Source: Prescottella defluvii
GTDB taxonomy: Bacteria; Actinomycetota; Actinomycetes; Mycobacteriales; Mycobacteriaceae
Reading direction: 5' to 3'
Assembly: GCA_029690005.1 (NCBI GenBank)
Contig: CP121458.1
Coordinates: forward strand, 5,687,952-5,751,951
DNA: 64,000 nt
The translations under genes were made by a program, and so were the position numbers. This document shows positions 18,350 to 28,359 of this stretch, one piece after another (positions within the stretch are counted from its first letter, which is position 1; each line of letters starts with the position of its first letter). A model generated the notes under the pieces. The model was not told the DNA's origin and searched no databases. It saw only the letters and a list, made by a program, of their open reading frames with translations.

Positions 18350-19162
18350 TCAGATCTCGGTGTGACGCGCTCCGCGACGCGCGAGATTGCGCTCGTACAC
18401 CAACCGCAGCCCCTCGAGCGTGAGGTCCGGTTCGTGATGCTCGACGGTCTCGCACTCGGGCATGATCAGTGGCGCACTGTCGCCCGTCGCGATCACCGCG
18501 ACGTCCGCGCCACCGAATGCCGTGAGCTCCTGGCGAACTCGTCTGACCAACCCGTCGACGAGGCCGGCGAATCCGAACACTGCGCCGGACTGCATGCACT
18601 CGACGGTGTTCTTTCCGACCACCGACCGCGGTCGCACCAGTTCGACCTTACGCAGCGCCGCCGACTGCGACGCCAGCGCGTCGGTGGAGATTTCGAGGCC
18701 GGGAGCGATTGCGCCGCCGAGGAATTCCCCCTTCGCGGACACGACGTCGACACACGTCGAGGTGCCGAAGTCCACGATGATGCACGCGCCGTCGTAGAAG
18801 TGGTGCGCCGCAAGACTGTTGACGATGCGGTCCGCGCCCACTTCCTTGGGGTTGTCGACCAGCAGCGGCACCCCGGTACGCACACCGGGCTCCACCACGA
18901 CGTGCGGGACGTGACCCCAGTAGCGGGTCAGCATCACGCGAATCTCACGAAGTACCGACGGAACCGTCGACAGCGCCGAGACACCGGTGATCTGCTCGAC
19001 GTGGGGACCGAGGAGCCCACGGAACTTCAGCGCCAGCTCGTCGGCGGTCATCCGCGGATCGGTACGCATCCGCCAGTCCTGCACCAACTTCGAGTGCGAA
19101 CCGGCGCCTTTGAAGAGTCCCAGAACGATGTTGGTGTTCCGGACGTCGACGGTGAGCAGCAC
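18350..19162 (-). CDS. coaX: Type III pantothenate kinase
   Basis: First step of coenzyme A synthesis from pantothenate. The protein is 270 residues and intact. ASKHA-fold motifs: the phosphate-1 loop MLLTVDVRNTNIVLGLF with the catalytic Asp6, a PDNPKEVGADRIVN-type segment (here LLVDNPKEVGADRIVNSLAA), and the phosphate-2 loop IIVDFGTSTCVDVVS. It ends a pantothenate cluster DUF2520-panC-panD-coaX on the minus strand, four bases after panD, as in Mycobacterium. Confidence 0.96.
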   Translation of the reverse strand: MLLTVDVRNTNIVLGLFKGAGSHSKLVQDWRMRTDPRMTADELALKFRGLLGPHVEQITGVSALSTVPSVLREIRVMLTRYWGHVPHVVVEPGVRTGVPLLVDNPKEVGADRIVNSLAAHHFYDGACIIVDFGTSTCVDVVSAKGEFLGGAIAPGLEISTDALASQSAALRKVELVRPRSVVGKNTVECMQSGAVFGFAGLVDGLVRRVRQELTAFGGADVAVIATGDSAPLIMPECETVEHHEPDLTLEGLRLVYERNLARRGARHTEI

Positions 19163-19166
19163 TGCC

Positions 19167-19589
19167 CTACACCAGGCTGGAGAGCATCCGCGGCGTGATC
19201 AGGCCGGAACCCTCGGGCGCGTGCGCCGGGTCCGAGCCGAGCTCGACCGGCTTGTTGTCGCCGTCGACGAACACGACCCGCGGCGCGTACTCGCGGATCT
19301 CCTGCTCGTTCATCACCCCGTAGGCGATGAGGATCACGAGGTCACCGGGCTTGACCAGATGCGCTGCGGCACCGTTGATCCCGATGACACCCGAGCCACG
19401 CTCACCGGTGATCACGTACGTTTCGAGGCGGGCGCCGTTGTCGATGTCGACGATCGTCACCTGCTCGCCCTCGAGCAGGTCGGCCGCCTCCATCAGATCC
19501 TGGTCGACGGTCACCGAACCCACGTAGTGCAGGTCGGCGTGGGTGACCGTGGCCCGGTGGATCTTCGACTTCATCATGGTGCGCAGCAT
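19167..19589 (-). CDS. panD: Aspartate 1-decarboxylase proenzyme
   Basis: Makes beta-alanine from aspartate for pantothenate. It has 140 residues, with the self-cleavage site in HYVGSVTVDQDL, where the serine after glycine (near residue 25) becomes the pyruvoyl group. The conserved INGAAAHLVKPGDLVILIAY region follows. Its disordered C-terminal tail is the part that in M. tuberculosis PanD binds pyrazinoic acid-related ligands and is recognised for degradation by ClpC1. Lies between panC and coaX. Confidence 0.96.
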   Translation of the reverse strand: MLRTMMKSKIHRATVTHADLHYVGSVTVDQDLMEAADLLEGEQVTIVDIDNGARLETYVITGERGSGVIGINGAAAHLVKPGDLVILIAYGVMNEQEIREYAPRVVFVDGDNKPVELGSDPAHAPEGSGLITPRMLSSLV

Positions 19590-19621
19590 GTTCGGCCCTT
19601 CAGTTATCGGGGTTCGGGAGG

Positions 19622-20566
19622 TCAGTAGATGTCTGCGACGGCGGGATCGCCTGCCTGCGTGTCGCGTTCGAGGAATCCGGTGCCGACGGCGACGCCGACG
19701 TTGTCGATCAGTCGGGTGGTGCCGATCCGGGCCGCGACGAGGAGACGGCCGTCGCCCCGCTCGGGGGCCGGGCCGAGGTCCACACCGCGAACCTCGAGGT
19801 ACTCCACCTCGACCTCGGGCGCCGCGGCAAGCACCTCGCGCGCGGTCGCGAGGATCGCGTCCGCGCCACCGGCAGCGGCGTGGGCTCCGGCGACCAGCGC
19901 CGCCGACAGCGTGGTGGCCAGCTGTCGCTGCTCCGGATCGAGGTAGCGGTTCCGGGAGGACAGCGCCAGACCGTCCTGCTCACGGACCGTCGGAACTCCG
20001 ACGATCCGCACGTCGAAGTTGAGGTCGCGCACCATCTGCCGGATGAGCACGAGCTGCTGGTAGTCCTTCTCGCCGAAGAACGCGGCGTTGGGCGCGGCGA
20101 TCTGCAGCAGCTTGGCGACGACGGTGAGCATGCCCGCGAAGTGCGTCGGCCGGCTGCCGCCATCGAGGTCCGCACCGAGCGGGCCGGGCTGGACCGTGGT
20201 GCGCGGGCCGTTCGGGTACATCGCCGCCGGGGTGGGCGCGAACACCAGCTCGACACCCTCGGCACGCAGGAGTTCGAGGTCCGCGTCGAGGGTGCGCGGG
20301 TACGCGTCGAGGTCCTCGCCCGCGCCGAACTGCAGCGGATTGACGAAGATCGACACGATCACGGTCGCGCCCGTCAGCTTCGCCTGCCGGACCAGCTCGA
20401 TGTGCCCGGCGTGCAGGGCGCCCATCGTGGGCACGAGCACGACCTGGCGGCCGACGCCGCGGAGCGCCTTCGACACCCGCGTCAAGATCGCGGGATCGTG
20501 GTGCACGGTCAGTTCGCCGCGCTTGTATCCGCCCTGCAGTGCAGAAGCTTCGGTCACAATGCTCAC
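19622..20566 (-). CDS. panC: Pantothenate synthetase
   Basis: Joins pantoate and beta-alanine using ATP. The protein is 314 residues and intact. Nucleotidyltransferase motifs: VPTMGALHAGHIELVRQAK (the HxGH motif), FVNPLQFGAGEDLDAYPRT, FFGEKDYQQLVLIRQMV and the SSRNRYL loop corresponding to KMSKS. The start overlaps the stop of the DUF2520 gene (ATGA), so the two are coupled. Confidence 0.97.
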   Translation of the reverse strand: MSIVTEASALQGGYKRGELTVHHDPAILTRVSKALRGVGRQVVLVPTMGALHAGHIELVRQAKLTGATVIVSIFVNPLQFGAGEDLDAYPRTLDADLELLRAEGVELVFAPTPAAMYPNGPRTTVQPGPLGADLDGGSRPTHFAGMLTVVAKLLQIAAPNAAFFGEKDYQQLVLIRQMVRDLNFDVRIVGVPTVREQDGLALSSRNRYLDPEQRQLATTLSAALVAGAHAAAGGADAILATAREVLAAAPEVEVEYLEVRGVDLGPAPERGDGRLLVAARIGTTRLIDNVGVAVGTGFLERDTQAGDPAVADIY

Positions 20567-21489
20567 CTTCGGTCCTCGAGTACTTCCATCAGTTCCGGCT
20601 TCGAGCCCGTGCGCTGCGCGGTCCGCAACGACAGTGCCCGATATCCGGCGGCCAGCTGCGGGTCCACACCCTCGAGAACCTCGAGGTGCTTGGCGACCGC
20701 GGCGGCATCACCACGTGCGACGGGTCCGGTCAGCGCGGACTGTCCGCGCCGCAGGGCGTTGTCGAGCGCCGCGGACAGCAGCGGACGCAGCACCCGCTCC
20801 GGCAGCCCGTTGGGGTCGTCGCCGACGAGTTCCTGGCCCATCAGTTCCTGGCCCTCGAGCGCCACCCGCAGCGCTTCGACCGCGTCGACGACCAGCGTCA
20901 CCAGGTGATTGCTGCCGTGCGCGAGGGCAGCGTGGTACAGCGGGCGGACGTCCTCGCGGACCCGCACCGGTTCGCCACCGATCTCGAGCACGAGCGACTG
21001 GCCGATCGCGTAGCCGATGTCGTCGGCGGCAGTGATCCCGAAGCAGGCGTCGGACAGCCGGGCGGTGTCCTCGGCGTGACCGGTGAACGTCATCGCGGGA
21101 TGGATCGCGAGCGGGACGACGCCCTGCACGGTGAGGGGTTCGAGGATGCCGATGCCGTTGGCACCGGAGGTATGGACGACGATCGTGCCGGGGCGGACCG
21201 CCTCGGTCGCGGCCAAACCCTTGATCAGGCCGGCGAGCTCGTCGTCGGGAACCGCGAGGATCAACAGCTCGGCACGGGCCGCGACGTCGGGCACCGGCAA
21301 GATCTCGGTGTCCGGAAGGCGCGTCTCGGCGCGGTGAATCGATGCGTCGGAGACCGCGGCACATGCGACAACGACATGTCCGACCTGCTCGAGCGCGGCA
21401 CCGATTGCTGTTCCGACCCGTCCCGCCGAGACGAGTCCAACCGTCAATCGTGCAGGCGCGGGGCCGTTAGTGATCCCGAAGGAGGTCAC
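20563..21489 (-). CDS. Rossmann-fold DUF2520 oxidoreductase-like protein, panC-linked
   Basis: A 308-residue protein, start GTG 21489 behind GAGGAC. The N-terminal NAD(P)-binding loop is VGLVSAGRVGTAIGAALEQV (the GxGxxG motif altered to SAGRVG), and the C-terminal helical DUF2520 domain contains HPAMTFTGHAED. It occupies the place of Rv3603c beside panC in mycobacteria and overlaps panC by four bases. A ketopantoate-reductase-like role in pantoate supply is suggested by neighbourhood only. Confidence 0.85.
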   Translation of the reverse strand: MTSFGITNGPAPARLTVGLVSAGRVGTAIGAALEQVGHVVVACAAVSDASIHRAETRLPDTEILPVPDVAARAELLILAVPDDELAGLIKGLAATEAVRPGTIVVHTSGANGIGILEPLTVQGVVPLAIHPAMTFTGHAEDTARLSDACFGITAADDIGYAIGQSLVLEIGGEPVRVREDVRPLYHAALAHGSNHLVTLVVDAVEALRVALEGQELMGQELVGDDPNGLPERVLRPLLSAALDNALRRGQSALTGPVARGDAAAVAKHLEVLEGVDPQLAAGYRALSLRTAQRTGSKPELMEVLEDRR

Positions 21490-21648
21490 TTTCGTCCTCT
21501 CGTTCGTTCCAGTCCCGCTCGGCGGGTACCAGACGTCCTGCGGAGAGAATAGCGCCGCGCGAAGACGCGCCGCCACGGGCCGACGACGTGATCTACCACT
21601 CACTCGAGGCAGCGACCGGGCAAAAGCCCCGGCCCGGCAACGGTGGGT

Positions 21649-22716
21649 CTACTCGGCGCGGCGACGCCGGCGCCGCTCTCCGTCGCCCGCATCGCCGGAC
21701 TTGAGGTTCGCCATGATCTCGGCGACCGAGAGCCCGTTCGAGTGCGCGCCCCCGACGTCCTCGGGGTCCTCCACCAGCCGGCGCGAGCGCCGCGACGCCG
21801 GCCGCGAATCGTCGGTCTGTGCGTCCTCGGGCTGCGCATCCGGCTCTGCCACCTTTTCGGGTGCGGCGGCGGGTGCCTCGTCCTTGACCGGAGCAGCAGC
21901 CCTGGCCGCCGCAGCGGGCGCCTTCGGCGCGGCCGGTTCCTTCACGGGTTCCGGGGCCTTGGCCGGTGCCGGCGCCTTGGCCGGAGCCTTCGCGGACGCA
22001 GGGGCCTTCGCACGAGCAGGGGCCTTCGCTGGCTGCGGCGCCTTGACCGGCGCCGGCGCCTCGGCCACCGCGTCGTCGATGGCCTCGACGTCGATCGGCG
22101 GAATCACCGTCGTCTCCGCCGTGACCGGGTCGTCGTACGGGTTCGCGAAGCCCGGGCCCTGCGGCGCCGGCTGCCGCGGCTGATCGCGGGCGGGTGTCTT
22201 GGCACCCGGAACGAACAGGCCCGACGCGGCCGGCTGGTAGCTGCCCGCCAGCTCCTGGACCCGCGTCGACTCTGCCCGCAGCGCTACCCGATCCTCCGGG
22301 AGGCGGCCGTCGAACAGCACTTCGAGGTTCCTGCGAAGCGCGGCGAGTTCCTCACGCAGCGCCTTGATGGTCTCGGCCTCGGCTCCGAGTTCGCCGCGCA
22401 CCCGCGCCTCGACGCCCAGCTCGTACTCGCGGCGAGCGCTGATCTCGCGCTCGAGCTGCAGTTCGTACACCTTCTGCAGGTCACGAACCTTCGCCTTGTC
22501 CAGAGCGGACTCGCGGCGGTACTTCGTCATAGCGATGGCGCCCAACGTCGCCGCCCACAACGCGATCACCAATCCCACGCGGAGCAGTTGGACGCTCTCG
22601 CTGAAGATCAGAAGGAGAGAAGCGGCAACGGCCAGCACCACGAGCCCGGCCACGATCATCTGGCTAGCACTGCGGCGGTTGCGGCGTGAAGACTTGGTGC
22701 GACCCGGAACCGTCAT
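21649..22716 (-). CDS. DUF6779 membrane protein with coiled coil and Ala-Lys-Pro-rich tail
   Basis: A 355-residue protein, start ATG 22716. Two membrane spans (residues 20-40 and 48-63), then a charged coiled coil (about 70-135), then a low-complexity stretch in which PAKAPA-type units are repeated about ten times, and finally a conserved C-terminal motif GLSVAEIMANLKS followed by a basic run. It is the counterpart of Rv3604c in the same gene order. Its function is unknown; the architecture suggests a cytoplasmic scaffold tethered to the membrane, perhaps for cell-wall or division proteins. Confidence 0.85.
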   Translation of the reverse strand: MTVPGRTKSSRRNRRSASQMIVAGLVVLAVAASLLLIFSESVQLLRVGLVIALWAATLGAIAMTKYRRESALDKAKVRDLQKVYELQLEREISARREYELGVEARVRGELGAEAETIKALREELAALRRNLEVLFDGRLPEDRVALRAESTRVQELAGSYQPAASGLFVPGAKTPARDQPRQPAPQGPGFANPYDDPVTAETTVIPPIDVEAIDDAVAEAPAPVKAPQPAKAPARAKAPASAKAPAKAPAPAKAPEPVKEPAAPKAPAAAARAAAPVKDEAPAAAPEKVAEPDAQPEDAQTDDSRPASRRSRRLVEDPEDVGGAHSNGLSVAEIMANLKSGDAGDGERRRRRRAE

Positions 22717-22796
22717 GGAGATCAGGGTAGCGGCACTCCAGAGGGAACTCAGCGCACGCGACCAGGGCTTCGATCCGATTTGCCCGTTTACACAGG

Positions 22797-23264
22797 TCAG
22801 TGGCTGGGTTGGTCCGGCGGCTCGTCGGGCGTCCGGCAACAGTGTTCGAGCCACAACGCCGCCCCCACCAGGAGAACCGCGGCGATCAGGCCGATGATCA
22901 CGCCCGGACTGTCCGACACCGCCGCCGACAGCTGCGAGCGCTGCGGCCACAGGAAGACGAGAAAGCCCGCCCACACCCCCGCACTCGCGGCGCCGACCAG
23001 CGCCGACGCCTTCGCGAGGGCCGCCGCGCGGGCTGCCGTGATCGGATGCAGCTGTCGCGGACCGGGACCGATCGCGTGGTCCCGCACCCGCGCCCGGATC
23101 ACGAACGCCAGGACCACCTCGATCAGCGCGACCGGGTACAACGACGCCCCGGCGTAGACGGGGATCGGGGGCAGCGAGCCGTACGAGACGCGAACCAGCA
23201 ACCAGGTGGCTACCCCGGCCAGGAGTGCCAGCGACAACAAGTCCCAGATTCGCGTCGGCTTCAT
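22797..23264 (-). CDS. DUF3180 membrane protein
   Basis: A 155-residue protein (start ATG 23264; GTG one codon upstream is possible) with four hydrophobic spans and an N-terminal KPTRIWDLLSLALLAGVATW motif typical of DUF3180. It follows folK by a few bases in the same order as Rv3605c in mycobacteria. No known function; its constant attachment to the folate operon is the only clue. Confidence 0.88.
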   Translation of the reverse strand: MKPTRIWDLLSLALLAGVATWLLVRVSYGSLPPIPVYAGASLYPVALIEVVLAFVIRARVRDHAIGPGPRQLHPITAARAAALAKASALVGAASAGVWAGFLVFLWPQRSQLSAAVSDSPGVIIGLIAAVLLVGAALWLEHCCRTPDEPPDQPSH

Positions 23265-23269
23265 CACAG

Positions 23270-23776
23270 TTACCGTAGTTCCAGCTGCAGCGGTGTCCGC
23301 CGAACTCCGGCCAGTTCGTCAGCGTCCAGACGCGGGAGCAGCGCGTCCACCCGCTCCTCGACCCCTCCGACCGCGAGCGTCGCGTCGGGTTCGACGTCGA
23401 GCCACGGCACCAGCACGAACGCCCGCTCGTGGGCGCGCGGATGCGGCAGCGTCAGCTCCGGATCGTCACTGCGGATCCCATCGCACGTCACGACGTCGAC
23501 GTCCAGCGTCCGTGGCCCCCACCGCTGCTCACGCACCCGGTCGGCGTCGGCCTCGAGCTGCTGCCCGCGCCGCAACCAGCCCCGGCAGTCGGTGCCGGGG
23601 TCGTCGACGATCAGGGTCGCGTTCAGGAAGTCCTGCTGCTCGACACCGCCCCACGGCGCCGTCGCATAGACCGGCGACACCGCGACGATCCACTCGCGCA
23701 GCCCGTCGACGACGCCCTGCAAATGCGCGAGGCTGTCCCCGATGTTGGAGCCGATCGACAGCACCGCCCGGCTCAC
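23270..23776 (-). CDS. folK: 6-hydroxymethyl-7,8-dihydropterin pyrophosphokinase
   Basis: A 168-residue protein, start GTG 23776 overlapping the folB stop (GTGA). HPPK signature RWGPRTLDVDVVT, which contains the two aspartates that bind magnesium-ATP, and an N-terminal LSIGSNIGDSLAHLQ. Transfers pyrophosphate from ATP to the pterin before folP acts. Confidence 0.95.
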   Translation of the reverse strand: MSRAVLSIGSNIGDSLAHLQGVVDGLREWIVAVSPVYATAPWGGVEQQDFLNATLIVDDPGTDCRGWLRRGQQLEADADRVREQRWGPRTLDVDVVTCDGIRSDDPELTLPHPRAHERAFVLVPWLDVEPDATLAVGGVEERVDALLPRLDADELAGVRRTPLQLELR

Positions 23777-24174
23777 CGGGCGGCCCCGACCGCGGCCCGC
23801 GACCGGGTCGCGACCACCGCGACATCCCGGAACGTCAACGGGATCGGCGCCGACGGCTTGTGCAGCACCACCTCGACCTGCCGCACCCGCGCGTCGCGCA
23901 TCGCGTCGTCCGCGATCTCCGCGGCCACCGTCTCGATCAGGTCCCGGGCCGGGCCCCCGACGATCGCGGCGGCGCGCTGCGCCAGCTCGCCGTAGTCGAA
24001 CGTGTCCTTCAGATCGTCCGACGCCGCGGCCGGCGCCAGGTCCATCCACAGGGTCACGTCGACGAAGAAGTCCTGCCCGTCACGCTTCTCGTGATCGAAC
24101 ACGCCGTGGTTGCCGCGGACCTTCAGCCCCCGCAACTCGATTCGGTCGCCCGAGACAGCACTGCCGTCACTCAC
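23773..24174 (-). CDS. folB: Dihydroneopterin aldolase
   Basis: A 133-residue protein. Motifs RIELRGLKVRGNHGVFDHEK (with the pterin-pocket residues) and the anchoring glutamate region DLIETVAAEIADD, followed by VEVVLHKPSAPIP with the catalytic lysine. It overlaps folP by eight bases upstream and folK by four downstream, so the three are translated as a unit. Confidence 0.96.
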   Translation of the reverse strand: MSDGSAVSGDRIELRGLKVRGNHGVFDHEKRDGQDFFVDVTLWMDLAPAAASDDLKDTFDYGELAQRAAAIVGGPARDLIETVAAEIADDAMRDARVRQVEVVLHKPSAPIPLTFRDVAVVATRSRAAVGAAR

Positions 24175-25032
24175 CCGTCACCTCCTGGGACCTCTGACTA
24201 CCACTCGCCCAGGCCCCCGCGACCGCGATCGCGTCGAGCGAGGCCTGCGCGTCGTGGACCCGCACACCCCACGCGCCGTGCGTCGCCGCGAGCGCCGAGA
24301 TCACCGCAGTCGCGACCTCGCGGCCCGCCGGCGGCCGGACAGTGCCGTCCGCGTCCGCGAGCAGCGACCCGAGGAACCGCTTGCGCGACGCCCCGATCAG
24401 CACCGGGAACCCCAGCTCGACCAGTTCGGGCAGGCGGTGCAACAGCTGCCAGTTGTGGTCCGGCTGCTTGACGAACCCGAGCCCCGGATCCAGCACCAGC
24501 GCCTTGGGATCGACCCGGCCGCCACCGCCGCGTCCACCTGGACCATCAGCTCGTCGCGCACATCGCGGACCACGTCGTCGTAGTGCGTCGATCCACCGGC
24601 GTGCACGAACTCTCCCGCCGGACGCCAGTGCATCAGGATCCATGGGACCCCCGCGTCGGCGACCACCCGGGCCATGTCGGCGTCCGCGCGGCCACCCGAG
24701 ACGTCGTTGACGATCGAGACGCCGGCCTCGATCGCCGCCTGCGCCACCGACGCATGCATCGTGTCGACGCTGACCGTGACGCCCTCCGCCGCGAGAGCCG
24801 CGATCACGGGCGCGACGCGCGCCGCCTCGACCTCGGGATCGACCCGGACTGCGCCCGGGCGAGTGGACTCGCCGCCGACGTCGACGATGTCGACCCCGAG
24901 CCGGTGCAGGTTCAGGCCGTGCTCGACGGCCACGTCACGGTCCAGGAATCGACCGCCGTCCGAGAACGAATCGACAGTCACGTTGAGGACGCCCATCACG
25001 ATGGGCCGGCCGGGGTTCGGTAACGCGATCAC
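24167..25032 (-). CDS. folP: Dihydropteroate synthase (frame broken once)
   Basis: Condenses the pterin with p-aminobenzoate and is the sulfonamide target. Start ATG 25032, overlapping the folE stop (ATGA). Motifs: VMGVLNVTVDSFSDGGRF, VDVGGESTRPGA, and SIVNDVSGG. The frame breaks near 24519 (G run 3 for 4) and resumes with VDPKALVLDPGLGFVKQPDH and GASRKRFLG, the last being the pterin-diphosphate site. Repaired length is 288 residues, normal for the family. Confidence 0.96.
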
Positions 25033-25640
25033 TTGCGGAGAATCAGATCCAGAGCCTCGGCACGGGACGCGGAGTTCGACTGGAACAGTCCGCGCACCGC
25101 CGACGTCGTGGTGCTCGCGCCGGGCTTGCGGATTCCGCGCATCGCCATGCAGAGGTGCTCCGCCTCGATGACGACGATCGCGCCGCGCGGATCGAGCTTG
25201 CGTACCAGCGCGTCGGCGATCTGGCTCGTCAGGCGCTCCTGCACCTGCGGGCGCTTGGCGTACAGGTCGACCAGCCGCGCCAGCTTCGACAGCCCGGTGA
25301 CCCGACCCGTCGGGCCGGGGATGTAGCCGACGTGCGCGACACCGTGGAACGAGACCAGGTGGTGCTCGCAGGTCGAGTACATCGGGATGTCACGGACGAG
25401 GACCATCTCCTGATGACCTTCGTCGAACGTCGTGTTCAGCACGTCGTCCGGATCGGTGTACAGGCCCGCGAACACCTCGCGGTACGCCCGTGCCACGCGA
25501 CCCGGGGTATCGAGGAGTCCCGGGCGGTCGGGATCCTCACCGACCGCGATCAGCAACTCACGAACGGCGGCCTCTGCACGCGCTTGATCGAACGGCCTCC
25601 CCGTCATGAGAGCGACCGACTCGCTCCCCAACTGATTCAC
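25029..25640 (-). CDS. folE: GTP cyclohydrolase I
   Basis: First step of folate synthesis. Start GTG 25640 (VNQLGSES), matched to the N-terminus of the mycobacterial enzyme; the frame is open further upstream. 203 residues. Zinc ligands are seen in PMYSTCEHHLVSFHG (Cys and His) and EAEHLCMAMRG (Cys); substrate-binding segment RVTGLSKLARLVDLYAKRPQ. Stop overlaps folP. Confidence 0.97.
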   Translation of the reverse strand: MNQLGSESVALMTGRPFDQARAEAAVRELLIAVGEDPDRPGLLDTPGRVARAYREVFAGLYTDPDDVLNTTFDEGHQEMVLVRDIPMYSTCEHHLVSFHGVAHVGYIPGPTGRVTGLSKLARLVDLYAKRPQVQERLTSQIADALVRKLDPRGAIVVIEAEHLCMAMRGIRKPGASTTTSAVRGLFQSNSASRAEALDLILRK

Positions 25641-25676
25641 CGACAACCGACCGCACCTCCAGTTTCGGGGCTGAAC

Positions 25677-25709
25677 GCCCAGACCCACACCGCACGGGTG
25701 GGCCTGGGC
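25677..25709 (-). terminator. Stem-loop between ftsH and folE
   Basis: Arms of 12 bases (25677-25688 and 25698-25709) pair with one mismatch around a 9-base loop. It lies about 20 bases after the ftsH stop and 37 bases before the folE start. It may terminate or attenuate ftsH transcripts and leave folE partly on its own promoter. No U run. Confidence 0.5.
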
Positions 25710-25729
25710 CAAGCCTAGTTGCGAGCGAA

Positions 25730-28089
25730 CTACTGCGGGCCGCTCGGCCCCTCCCAGACCTGTGTCGGAGAGTCACCGTCAGACCGTCCGGTCCCCTGAT
25801 CTCCCGGACGACCCGAGCCGTTTTCGGGTCCCATCGGCCGCTGCTGCTGCGGGGGTTCCCACTGCGGGTACGGCTGCCATCCGCCCTGCTGACCCTGCTG
25901 ACCCTGCTGGCCGGTGCCGTGGTCCACGGGCTCCCGCGGCGGCCAGCCCGGCGCGGACCAGCCGGCGGGGCGCCGTAGTCGGGTCGGGTGCCCTGCACCG
26001 GCGCCGACGGCTGCGGCGGGCCCGCCGGGTGAGCGGGATAGCCGAACGAAGGCTCGGGTGCCGTATGACCGTTCACCGGCGGCGCGGTCTCGCGCTGCGC
26101 GAACGTGGGCTGCGGAGTCCGCGGAGCCGCCTGTGCAGGCTCGGTCTCCGGCGGCCACGTCTCGCCCCGCTCGATCGCGAGCTCACGCGGAGTCTTGATC
26201 GGCGGCTTGTCGGACGGCGTGCGCTCACCGAACACGTTGAACTCGGTGATCCGCGGACGCTTCTCCACCGTCGTGAAGATCTCCTCGAGATCCTTGCGGG
26301 TCAGCGTCTCGCGCTCGAGCAGCTGACGTGCCAGCTCGTCGAGCACGTCGCGGTACTCGTTGAGGATGGACCACGCCTCGGTGTGTGCGGCCTCGATGAG
26401 GTTGCGCACCTCCTCGTCGATCTCGCGGGCGACCTCGTGCGAGTAGTCGGAGTTCATCCCCATCGAACGACCCAGGAACGGGTCGCCCTGCTCCTGGCCG
26501 TATCGGACGGCGCCCAGCTTGGCGCTCATGCCGTACTCGGTCACCATCGCGCGAGCGATCTTGGTGGCCTGGTCGATGTCCGACGACGCACCGGTCGTGG
26601 GCTCGTGGAACACCAGTTCCTCGGCGGCACGGCCACCCATCGCCATCACCAGGCGCGCGATCATCTCGGACCGCGTCATCAGGCCCTTGTCGTCCTCGGG
26701 GACGGTCATCGCGTGACCGCCGGTGCGACCGCGGGCCAGGATCGTGACCTTGTAGATCGGTTCGATGTCCGGCATCGCCCACGCCGCGAGCGTGTGGCCG
26801 CCCTCGTGGTACGCGGTGATCTTCTTCTCGTGCTCGGAGATGATCCGGCTCTTGCGCCGCGGGCCGCCGATCACGCGGTCGACGGACTCCTCGAGTGCCG
26901 CCTCCGTGATCACCGTGCCGTTCTCGCGGGCCGTGAGCAGCGCGGCCTCGTTGATGACGTTCGCCAGGTCCGCACCGGACATGCCGACCGTGCGCTTGGC
27001 GAGGCCCTCGAGATCCGCGTTCTGGTCGAGCGGCTTGCCCTGCGAGTGGACCCGCAGGATGGCGCGCCGGCCCGCGAGGTCGGGGTTGCCGACCGGGATC
27101 TGACGGTCGAAGCGACCCGGGCGCAGCAGCGCGGGATCGAGGATGTCGGGACGGTTGGTCGCGGCGATCAGGATGATGCCGGTGCGGTCACCGAAGCCGT
27201 CCATCTCGACGAGCAGCTGGTTGAGGGTCTGCTCACGCTCGTCGTGGCCACCGCCGAGGCCCGCACCACGCTGGCGGCCGACGGCGTCGATCTCGTCGAC
27301 GAAGATGATGCACGGACTGTTCTGCTTGGCCTGCTCGAACAGGTCACGCACGCGCGAGGCGCCGACACCGACGAACATCTCGACGAAGTCCGAACCGGAG
27401 ATCGTGAAGAACGGGACGCCGGCCTCGCCCGCGACAGCGCGCGCGAGCAGCGTCTTACCGGTGCCGGGAGGACCGTAGAGCAGCACGCCCTTGGGGATCT
27501 TCGCGCCCAACGCCTGGTACCGCGCCGGGTTCTGCAGGAAGTCCTTGATCTCGTAGAGCTCCTCGACCGCCTCGTCGGCGCCGGCGACGTCCGCGAACGT
27601 CGTCCGGGGCATGTCCTTCGACAGCTGCTTGGCCTTCGACTTGGAGAAGCCCATCATTCCGCCGCGTCCGCCGCCCTGCATGCGGTTCATGACGAAGAAG
27701 AAGATGCCCAGCAGCAGCACCATCGGCAGCACGAACAGCAGCAGCGACGTCAGCCAGCTCTCCTGTGTGACGTTGGTGTTGAACTCCTGCGCCCCGGAAC
27801 CGGAGACCTTGTTGAAGATCTGTTCGGACGCCGCGCTCGGGTACTTGGCGATGATCTCGGTCTTGCCGTCGGTGTCGTCGTTGCCGCTCTTGAGCCACAG
27901 ACGCACCTGCTGTTCACGGTCGTCGATCTGCGCCTTGTCGACGTTCTTGGCGTCGAGTTGCGAGATCGCCACCGAGGTGTCGACCGACTTGAACCCGCGC
28001 GTGTCGTTGCCGAAGTAGGTGAAGGCGTAGATCACCAACAGGACTCCGGCGACGATCGCCAGGTTGCGGAACACTGTCTTGCGGTTCAT
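25730..28089 (-). CDS. ftsH: FtsH membrane-bound AAA+ zinc protease (frame broken once)
   Basis: Start ATG 28089 (MNRKTVFRNLAIVAG). Two membrane spans (residues 8-26 and about 115-133) bracket the periplasmic domain; Walker A GPPGTGKTLLARAVAGEAG, Walker B IIFVDEIDAVGRQRG, SRH ATNRPDILDPALLRPGRFDR, and the zinc site HEGGH in the peptidase domain. The C-terminal tail is Pro/Gln rich and the frame breaks in it near 25972 (C run 4 for 5); after repair it ends at 25730 with 786 residues. It degrades misassembled membrane proteins. The 270 bases upstream (28090-28359) contain no gene. Confidence 0.97.
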
Positions 28090-28359
28090 ACAGGTTCGGC
28101 CGCGGAGGCCGGTCCTTTCGGTAGTGCGGGCTACGCTCGTGCAGGTACGTGAGTCACCGGTCCGGCTGGGCCGAAAATGGTCGTTCCGGCGGTCCGGACA
28201 CCTCAGATTACCGCGACGACGTTGCTCGATGCCTGGTAGCAGCCAGCCACGCCGGAGAAGTCTCCGAGAAGTGGCGTCATCGGTTTCAACGCACGCCACC
28301 CCCGCGCAGGTTCCCGCTCAGGGACGAAACAGCCCCTGCGGGACCGATCGTGCCGCATG

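Noticed and set aside
25762..28152. 796-codon plus-strand frame opposite ftsH
   Set aside because: Shadow of ftsH third-position GC; no motif and no start context.
28090..28359. Possible small gene between ftsH and the amidase
   Set aside because: Frames here lack a ribosome site and conserved look; probably the ftsH promoter region.
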